Shown here in pieces: positions 54,501 through 64,000 of a DNA stretch of 64,000 nt. Source of the stretch: Enterococcus faecalis_A (GTDB taxonomy: Bacteria; Bacillota; Bacilli; Lactobacillales; Enterococcaceae). The DNA is taken from contig JBPDWA010000004.1 of NCBI GenBank assembly GCA_051295955.1, positions 1 to 64,000 on the forward strand. The letters run 5' to 3'. Position numbers and translations under genes: made by a program. The stretch's first letter is position 1; the number at the start of each line of letters is the position of its first letter. Under the pieces are notes generated by a model. It saw only the letters and a program-made list of their open reading frames with translations. It had not been told where the DNA came from and searched no databases.

Positions 54501-57500
54501 AAATTATTTGGAATAAGGAAATGGGATATACACGGTCTACAAATAATTTAGGAGGCTTTGAAGGCGGTATGACAAATGGTATGCCAATCATCGTTCGTGG
54601 AGTGATGAAGCCAATTCCCACACTTTATAAGCCTTTACAAAGTGTGGACATTGATACCAAAGAACCATACAAAGCAAGCGTAGAACGTTCGGATAGCACG
54701 GCCGTTCCGGCTGCTAGTGTTGTCTGTGAAGCAGTGGTGGCAACCGAAATTGCGCAAGCTTTATTAGATAAATTCAATAGTGACTCTTTTGAACAATTAA
54801 AAAAGGACATTCACCGTTATCGCCGTTACACTCAAAATTACTAAACAAAAAGAGCGTAATGGAGGAGAAAAAATGCAGCGTAATTTATTAATCATAGGAT
54901 TGGGCCTAATCGGGAGTTCTCTGGCCTTGTGTCTGAAAAAGCAACAACCCACTTTGACTATTTATGGATTTGACCAGCAGAAAGAATACGAAGCCATTGC
55001 TCTTCAAAAAGGGGTTATTGATGTCCCAGCGGAAAGTATTGAAACCCTTGCGCCAATTGCGGATTATATTTTCCTATGTACGCCAGTCAGAACGACGTTA
55101 AAGCATTTGTCAATTCTTAGTCAACTACCTTTAAAAAAACAAGTTTTAATTACAGATGTCGGCAGTACAAAACAAGAAATCGTTGAACTGGCGGAAAAAT
55201 TAAAACTTAATGGGTTTATCGGTGGTCATCCAATGGCTGGTTCTCACAAATCAGGCGTTAGGGCAGCTCAAGAACGGCTTTTTGAAAATGCTTATTATAT
55301 TTTTACGCCAAACAAGACCACTCAAACCCAGCAGATCGATGAACTAACTGATCTTTTAGCAGCTACGCATGCCACGCTTATTACCATGTCAGCTTCGGAA
55401 CACGATCAGATTATCGGTATGTTAAGTCATTTGCCGCATATCATTGCTGCTGGATTAGTAAATCAGAGTCACCGCTTTAATGAGCAGTTTCCTAGAGCAA
55501 GTCAATTGGCTGCCGGTGGGTTTCGTGATATCACCCGCATTGCCTCGTCGGATCCGCAAATGTGGACGGATATTTTATTAAGTAATAAAGATCCCTTGCT
55601 GGGTTTACTTACTAGCTGGCAAATGGAAATGAAACAAGTCGAACACTGGCTCCAAACTGAAAACGCTCAAGCAATCCGGATTTTTTTGAAAATGCTAAAG
55701 AGACCCGAAATCAATTAGCAGTTCATAAAGAAGGGGTTATTCCTTCATTTTTTGATTTGTTTGTGGACGTGCCGGATGAACCTGGTGTGATTGCGGAAGT
55801 CACTTATTTATTAGCACAAGCATCGCTTTCCTTGACTAACGTTAAAATTTTGGAAACACGCGAAGAAATCATGGGAATTTTACAATTAACATTTAAAAAT
55901 CAAGCTGATTTAACAGCAGCTAAACAAAAAATTGAAACCGACACTACTTATTCATGTTACGAAAGCCGGAGGTGAAATCGATTGCAATTATTAACAAATC
56001 AAAACCGCTTGCGAGGGACACTTCAAGTTCCCAGTGATAAATCTATTTCTCATCGAAGCATCATGTTTGGTGCGGTGGCCCACGGTACTACTTGTATCCG
56101 AAATTTTTTACAAGGGGATGACTGTCTTAGTACACTCAAAGCCTTTCAAAAGTTGGGCGTTCTCATCGAACAGACGGGTACGAACATTCTTGTCCACGGT
56201 CAAGGCTTTGCCGGCTTACAGCAGCCAGCCACAACGATTGACGTTGGCAATTCCGGTACGACTATTCGCTTGATGATGGGAATTGTTGCTGGGCAACCAT
56301 TTCAAACAATTTTTAAAGGGGATGAATCGATTGCTAAGCGGCCGATGAATCGAGTGATGCAACCCTTAAGGCAAATGGGGGCAAAGTGTAGTGGCCAAAA
56401 TGACAGTGAATTTCCGCCGATTCAAATTATAGGGACGGAAGCACTGCAGCCAATTACTTACCAGTTACCAGTAGCCAGTGCACAAGTAAAATCAGCACTA
56501 TTATTTGCAGCCTTACAAACGGCAGGGACCTCTAAGATCATCGAAAAAGAAAAAACGCGGAACCACACTGAAGAGATGATCACTCAGTTTGGCGGTACAA
56601 TCAGAGTTTCTGGCAAAGAAATTACGATTGAAGGACCTCAACAATTACAAGGACAAACAATCACTGTTCCCGGAGATATTTCTTCGGCCGCCTTTTTCTT
56701 AGCAGCTGGTTTATTATTACCTAATAGCCAAATCGTCTTAGAAAATGTAGGGCTTAATGAAACACGGACGGGTATATTAGACGTAATCGCAGCGATGGGT
56801 GGTAGTGTTACACAAGATCAAGTAGATCATAAAAATCATTCCGGATGTCTAATTGTACAATCAAGTTCTTTAACAGCCACCAATATTGGCGGAAAAATTA
56901 TTCCGCGCTTAATTGATGAATTGCCAATTATTGCCTTATTAGCTACACAAGCGAATGGTACAACAATCATTCGTGATGCAGAGGAATTAAAAGTGAAAGA
57001 AACCAACAGAATCGACGCAGTTGCCAATGAATTAAACAAGTTAGGCGCACAGATCACACCGACAGACGATGGGCTGATTATCAAAGGGCCAACGCCTTTA
57101 CATGGGGCTAATGTCACTAGCTATGGGGATCATCGAATTGGAATGATGCTGGCTATTGCCGCTTTAATCGTAGAAACCGGGGAAGTAATGCTTGAAGGGG
57201 CAAACGCAATTTCTGTTTCTTATCCTACATTTTTTGATGACTTAAAAAAACTACTGTCCTAAAGGAGGAACTGATGTGAATGGAATCTTATTAATTGGGT
57301 TTATGGGGGCCGGCAAAACAACAATTGGCCGTTTGCTAGCACAAGAAACTGGTATGGAGCATATTGACTTTGATGACAAAATAGTAGCAGAAATTGGTAT
57401 GAGTATTCAAGAATACTTCGATCGTTATGGTGAAGCGGCCTTTCGTCAACAAGAAACCAGCGTATTAAAGCGCTACTTAAACCACCAGCAAGTGGTTTCT

Positions 57501-60500
57501 ACCGGAGGTGGCATCGTGATGCTTGAAGAAAATCGTGCCTTACTCAAGCGCATGGCACCTGTCATATATCTTAAAACAACGCCAGAAGTCTTTATTCCAC
57601 GACTAAAACAAGATCATACTACGGTTCGACCACTGGTGGTTTCAAAAACGCCGGCGGAAATTCAAGCTGTTTTTGAACCAAGAATTCCTTTATATGAAGA
57701 AAGTGCGAGTATGATTGTTGAGACAGACTACCGTACCCCAGAAGAGATTGTTCAGGAAATTTTGGCAAAACTTAATTAGGGAGGAAGAATATGAAGGTTG
57801 GTTATTTAGGACCTCAAGGCTCTTTTACTTATATGGCAGTAGCAACAGCCTTTGCCAAAGCAAAACTGTTGCCATTTGTCTCAATACCAGCATGTATCAA
57901 AGGCGTCGAAAATAAGGAAGTAGCGTTAGCTGTGATTCCAATAGAAAATACGATTGAAGGCTCCGTGAATGCTTCGATTGATTATTTATATCATCAAAGT
58001 AAAATTACCGTTAGCTCTGAACTGGTTTTGCCTATTCAACAACAATTAATGGTTACTAAAAATCAAAGCCACCGCTGGAAACAAAGCCAAAAAATTTTGT
58101 CCCATCCGCAAGCGCTGGCGCAATCACAAGCTTTTTTAACTGCGTATTTCCCGGAGGCAACCTTGGAAGTGACCCCTTCAACAGCTTATGCAGCTCAGTA
58201 TGTTGCCACCCACCCGCAACAAGCTTTAGCTGCCATTGCGCCAAAACTTTCAGCAGAAATGTATAATTTGACGATCGTTCAAGAAAATATTCAAGATTTA
58301 GCTGTCAATCAGACGCGTTTTTGGGTATTGGGAAATCAGCCAATTACAATTAGCCAGCCACAAGCGGCATCAAAAATCAGCTTGGCGCTAACACTACCAG
58401 ATAACTTACCAGGAGCTTTGCACAAAGCATTGTCTGTTTTCAGTTGGCGAGAAATTAATTTAAGCAAAATAGAGTCTCGTCCTCTAAAAACGACGCTGGG
58501 CGAATACTTCTTTTTAATTGATCTTTTGAAAGATAAGCCCGACTCCATATATGATAATGCCTTTGAAGAGTTAAAAACATTAGGCGCTCATTTGAAAATT
58601 TTTGGTGTATATCCTATTTATTCGTTAGCAGCTATTTAAAAGATCTGAAAAGGTCTTTTTATTTTTTTATAAATTATTCATAAGCAATAGGAATTTCTAA
58701 AAAAATACGGTATGCTTAATTAGTGAACAAGGAGAAAGGTGGATAACTATGAGTCGAGTAGACCGCTATAAACATATTCATGAAAATTCAAAACCTCAAT
58801 CTGAAAAAAAAACAGGAAAAAAATTTAATCCGCGCCGACAAGCCACTCATAACAAGCAAACCGACGATCAGCAAACCTATACAATTTCATCCTCAAGCCA
58901 ACAATCCACAGGAGGTAACATAGGGACTGATCGGCTAAACAAGCAAAAACCGCCTAAAAAAAAGCGTAAGAAAGCACGGTGGAAACGGATTCTATTTGCT
59001 CTAGTCGCTTTAATTGCGTTAGTGATTGCTTACAGTAGTGTAATGTTTGCCAAAGGAAAATCTGCTGCTGAAAACGATACTTCACTTCCTAAAGAACAAG
59101 TTGAAACATTTCATGGCGTGAAAAGTCAAAACGGTGCCAATAACATTTTAATTGTCGGTAGTGATACCCGGGGAGAAGATGCCGGGCGAGCAGATACCAT
59201 TATGGTGTTACAGCTTGATGGTCCAACGAAACGACCTAAGTTAATTTCCTTCATGCGAGATACATTTGTTACTATTCCAGGTGTGGGAGATAATAAAATC
59301 AATGCAGCATATGCATATGGCGGAGCTGAGCTAGTCCGTAAAACGCTGGCTGATAATTTTGACATCAACTGTAAATATTATGCTAAAGTCGACTTTCAGT
59401 CTTTTGAAAAAATAGTCGATTCACTATTTCCTAAAGGCATTGAGCTGACGGCCGAAAAAGCTTTAAATCTAGACGGTGTAGACATTGCTAAAGGCAAACA
59501 AACGATGAATGGTCATGTGCTTTTACAATACGCTCGTTTTCGTATGGACGAAGAAGGCGATTTTGGTCGGGTTCGACGTCAGCAACAAGTAATGTCAGCG
59601 GTTATGAGTCAGTTGAAAAATCCTTTGACGTTATTAAGAGCACCGGAATCAGCCGGGAAAATGCTTGGTTATATGTCCACTAACTTACCAACCAGTTTCA
59701 TGATTTCAAACGGCCCATCGTTGCTATTTAAAGGCAAAAAAGGCATTGATCGTTTAACGGTTCCCGTAAAGGATTCTTGGAATTTCGGTGAATCTTACTA
59801 CGCAGGCAGTATTTTGGAAATTGATTTAGCCAAAAACAAAACGGCGATTCGAAACTTTTTAAATCAATAAAAACAAGAAGGCATTTCAAAGCAGACGAAT
59901 TTATGCTATATTATTACTATTGTGGAAAAAGAGTGAAACGAGGGAACAAAATGAAAATTGCTATTGTAACGGATAGTACGGCTTATTTACCTGAGCGTAT
60001 AAAAAACAATCCCAATCTTTTTGTCATTCCCATTCCCGTTATTCTAGACGGGAAGATTTATAACGAAGGAATTGATATTGAAGCGGATGAATATTATGCC
60101 CTATTAAATAGCAGTCAAGAATTTCCGACTACTTCCCAGCCGGCGCTAGGAGAAGTCATTGATTTATACCAGTCTATTGCTGAAAAAGGCTACGACACAA
60201 TTATCAGTATTCACTTGTCATTAGGCATCTCAGGTTTTATCAACACGTTGTACAGCTTAACAGATAGTGTACCTGGCGTTACCTTGTATCCTTACGACTC
60301 AAAAATCACCAGTATGCCGATGGGCCATATGGTGGAAGCTGCTTTGGATTTAATAGCCGAAGAGGCTAATTTAGAAGAAATTTTTGCCAAACTTGATTTA
60401 ATTCGTGATAATACCTATGCTTACTTAGTAGTGGATGACTTAAACAATTTAGTCCGTGGCGGTCGCTTAACCAATGGTGCCGCACTGATTGCCGGTCTAC

Positions 60501-63500
60501 TGAAAATCAAGCCTATTTTAACCTTTGAGGACGGCAAAATCGTGCTTTATGAAAAAGTTCGTTCCACTAAAAAAGCCTTTGCTCGTGCTGAAAAAATTAT
60601 TGGAGAGCGCAACAAAGAAATCAACGTGCCAGTTAAATTATATGTTATTCATGCGAATAACATAACGGTTGCTGAAGCAGAAAAAGCAAAACTGCAACAA
60701 CAATATCCAACTGCAACTATCGAAATCGGTCATTTTGGACCGGTAATCGGCACTCATTTAGGGGAAAAAGCCATAGGCTTGGCTATTTCTGCCCAATAAT
60801 TCATTCATTAAAGTGATTTTAACTGAGAGAGAAGTACAAGGAGACTAGTGGCGTTCCTTGTACTTTCTCATTTTTAAGCTTTCGTTAAAATACTTATGTT
60901 TAGGATAAAAATGTTCCTTTTTTGAAAAAGAAAACAGCTGAAAACTAACTATTTTAAACAAAAATGAGGTATAATTATTGGAAGGAGGCAGACGCATGAC
61001 TGATGGAAAAGAACAACTGCAAAAAGAAAAAATGTACTACGTCCAACTTTTAGCAAGCTACTACCAGCAATCATTGAAGCTGCCGCCAGATGCTCAACAA
61101 GCTGAACTGATTCAACAAATTTTAGCTTGTAAGCAGCAAATTAAACAGATCAATCAACAATTGTCTCAACTCAAAGATCAAGGGTCAGGCTTAGAAAATT
61201 AATAATCAGATTTGGCGGCAACTACTGTTTTTCTTTAAAATGATTGAGCTGTAATTGGCTTATACCTTCGATAGCTTGCCATAAGCAATTCTGTTTTTTC
61301 CAACTCTTTTGGCGAAGTCAGCAACGATTCTACTTTTGAACGCTAAATTATCAACGGCAATCGTGATAGTTGCGTCAAAATTTTATAAAAAAGGAGATTT
61401 ACGTGAGAATTGATGGATTTACGGTAGTACTTGGTTTGTTTTTGGCCGTTATGTACGGATATTTGTATTTGATAAAAAAGAGTATTCAGTTTCCGACAAT
61501 CAGCCGCTTTTCACACCGCTATCGGCTCTTAGGGCTTAGTTTTTTACTGCTAGTAATCATTTTGGCAATGAAGGAAGAAACCTACAATGAAATGCTTCGG
61601 AGTTTTCTGACTTGGTTGGTTCTGGCCGGTTTTTTATTTCATACAAAAGGCCTGGCTGAAGATCGAATTTATATTCGCTTATTGGACAATCAAGGAGTAC
61701 CTTATCCGGAAATAGAAAAAATTGTTTTGCTGCAAAAAGGCGATGAAATACGAATGAACTATTTTAGAAATGGCCGGCGCGGACCCTTATTAATTTTTAA
61801 GGCTCCCCTTGAAGAAATCATCTTGTTTTTAGCAGATAAAATGAACGACGACGCGGAAGTGGATATTTTGTTTGATGAAGAAAAATAAGACAATAAGCTT
61901 TATAAAAAATCATAAAATTCGCTTGTACTTTCAGGAAAATTTGGTATAATTAGTCAGATTAATTTTTGAAAGGAAGTTTACCGTGAGTAAAGAGTTTGAA
62001 GAACGCATCGCTGAGCTAAAATTGAAGTATCAAGCGTTGCCTGAAGCTAAAAAACAAGACCTAAAAGAACACGCACAAAAAAGAAACTTTTTACGCTATC
62101 GCAAGATTGAACGCATTAAAAGTGAACTTCTTCGCCTTGAAGCCAGACGTGCGCAATTGGAATTATGTGAACGCGGTTTGGAATTGGCGGAACTTGAGAA
62201 AAAAATTATATTAAAAAAAGAAAAATTACTTAGATGTATCAATAGCTAACGTAAAAGAATAATACCATGAAGGGAGTGGTAGGATGGACTTTATCTTTCT
62301 AATTATTGTCTTTGCTTTTGCGATTACGTTTTCAAATGTTTTCAACCGTGTCGTTCCTATTGTGCCGCTGCCGTTAGTTCAAATTTTTGTTGGGGCTTTG
62401 ATCGGTTTAACTAAGATCGGTCAGGAAATTGTTTTTGAACCTGAAATCTTTCTAGTCATGATCATTGCTCCTTTACTATTTCGAGAAGGCGAATTAATTA
62501 ATTTAAAAGCCATGATGAAAAACTTTGGGTTAATTCTTTTCTTGGCTTTTTTTGGCGTCTTCATTACATTGATGAGTGTCGGGTGGACATTGCATCTAGT
62601 CTTTCCTGCCTTGCCTTTGGCGGCTTGTTTTGCCTTTGGCGCCGCCTTGGGACCGACAGATGCAGTAGCTGTTAGCTCTTTATCTAACCGTATTAGTATT
62701 CCTGAAAAAGCTATGAATATCTTGGCTGGCGAAGGATTGATCAATGACGCATCGGGCGTCACTGCCTTTCAATTTGCCTTGGCTGCTTTGTTAACAGGGA
62801 CCTTTTCACCGTGGCAAGCGGGGACGTCTTTATTTATCTCCAGTATTGGCGGAGCTTTAGTCGGATGGGTTTTGGTAATGATCAAACAACAAGTTGCCCA
62901 TATTTTGGAAACAGCTTCTGCTAAGGATGTGACCGGTTATTTAATGATTGAATTGTTGCTGCCGTTTTTAGCTTATATGCTAGCGTCTCTGGTGGGGGCA
63001 TCTGGTATTATCGCTGCTGTAACAGCTGGTATGATGCAAGCTTCCAGTTTCAAAAAGGTTTCGCTCTTTGAAGCGGAGTTATCCAATGTGACTGAGAGTA
63101 CTTGGCAAACCATCGAATTTACCCTAAATGCTTTAGTTTTTTTATTTTTAGGAATCGAACTTTCTCAAGTTTTTTCACCGATTTGGAATAGTCAAACATA
63201 TTCTAATGATTTTTTACTAGTCGTTGTTTTGTTAATCAGTTTAGCAGTCTTTAGCATTCGCTTCATTTCAATTGTTAGCATTTATTGGGTTAAAAATGGT
63301 TTTGGCTACGTGAAACATTGTCTTAACGAAATATTGATTTTGACCTTTGGTGGTGTGAAAGGAACTGTTAGTTTAGCGACTATTTTTATTTTGCCGTTAA
63401 CCATTAATGGTCAGGCTTTTCCTGAACGAGCGTTGCTGTTGTTTATTACCGCATGTGTTATTTTAGTGACACTAATTGTCGGAATCGTCATGCTGCCGTT

Positions 63501-64000
63501 TTTAACGGATTCAGAAGTTCAAGAGCAGGTAGATGATTCTGTTGAAATTCGACTTTTACAAGATGTTGTCCAAAATTTACGGATTCAAAATCAAAAAGAA
63601 CCGCGGGTAGAAATGGAAGCAGTAATTGAAAATTATCAAGATCGAATCCGCGAGCTATATACAGAGCTGTTAACACCAGATCGAAAACAAGATGTACAGG
63701 AACTGCGAGCCTTAATGGTAACGATTGAGCGTGATGGTTTAGAAGAGAGCTTGCGAACGAAAGAAATCAGCGTTAGAGGCTATCGGATTTACAAGCGTTT
63801 TATTTTCAGAATGGAGCGCTCTATTACGAAACAACTTTTATCAAGCGTTGGCTTTTGGTTGTTGTTTGCCGGACAGGCGCTAACTATTTTCTTTCACCCA
63901 AAATTATTTTTTGGCAAACAGGAGCTTTCTGAGGAAGACCAAGAGTTAAGAAATGAAGAGTTGGAAACAATTCGACAAGTTTTTTTAAGGAATACATCTG

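Overview
The window is about 64 kb of low-GC Firmicutes core chromosome. Gene order (nagY-nagE, dnaG-rpoD, fur/gap, obg, xerD-ribT-scpA-scpB-rluB, fer/ypbB-recQ, cmk-rpsA-der-hup, dapB-cca, the aro operon, a psr-like LCP gene, degV) matches, from memory, the Enterococcus faecalis region around EF1515-EF1570. A psr-like LCP gene, a GlcNAc PTS with its own antiterminator and UPF0302/TPR genes all point to an Enterococcaceae member; the species cannot be fixed from the sequence. I see no insertion sequence, prophage, CRISPR array, rRNA or convincing tRNA.

Layout. 0-8 kb: end of an unknown gene, a SufT-like gene, the nagY-nagE GlcNAc uptake pair with an antitermination leader, and a divergent hydrolase-mprF operon. 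8-19 kb: a lysozyme-like gene, a P-type ATPase, the dnaG-rpoD macromolecular synthesis pair, a zinc-ribbon membrane protein, azlCD and cvfB. 19-31 kb: fur with PerR-type boxes, gap, obg, a YxeA pseudogene, a cyclophilin lipoprotein, mupG, and the xerD-ribT-scpAB-rluB cluster, then an FMN-riboswitch-controlled ribU. 32-42 kb: a frameshifted TcaA-like gene, ferredoxin, ypbB-recQ, a LysM protein, cmk, rpsA, der and hup. 42-50 kb: a degenerate AroB-like gene with TPR and UPF0302 genes, a repeat-rich gap, yitT, and a mazG-dapB-cca-thioesterase operon. 50-59 kb: the complete shikimate/Phe/Tyr operon. 59-64 kb: an LCP protein, DegV, small unknown genes, and a Na+/H+ antiporter running off the right edge.

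The most interesting signal lies upstream of aroE. A strong promoter is followed by a 20-codon leader peptide ending in a Tyr/Phe cluster. Directly after its stop codon come mutually exclusive RNA hairpins and two terminator-like structures. This reads as classical ribosome-mediated attenuation of the aromatic operon, where one would more often expect a T-box in Firmicutes. The operon controls chorismate and Phe/Tyr synthesis, and its tyrA is frameshifted so that the regulatory ACT domain is cut off.

Other notable points: an AroB-like pseudoenzyme that has lost the metal-ligand residues; a RAT/terminator switch ahead of nagY; two PerR-type boxes on the fur promoter; a 65-bp direct repeat; a 43-bp perfect palindrome; and three disrupted genes (yxeA-like, tcaA-like, tyrA). 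Two of the disruptions are single-base losses at short homopolymers, so base-calling error must be excluded.
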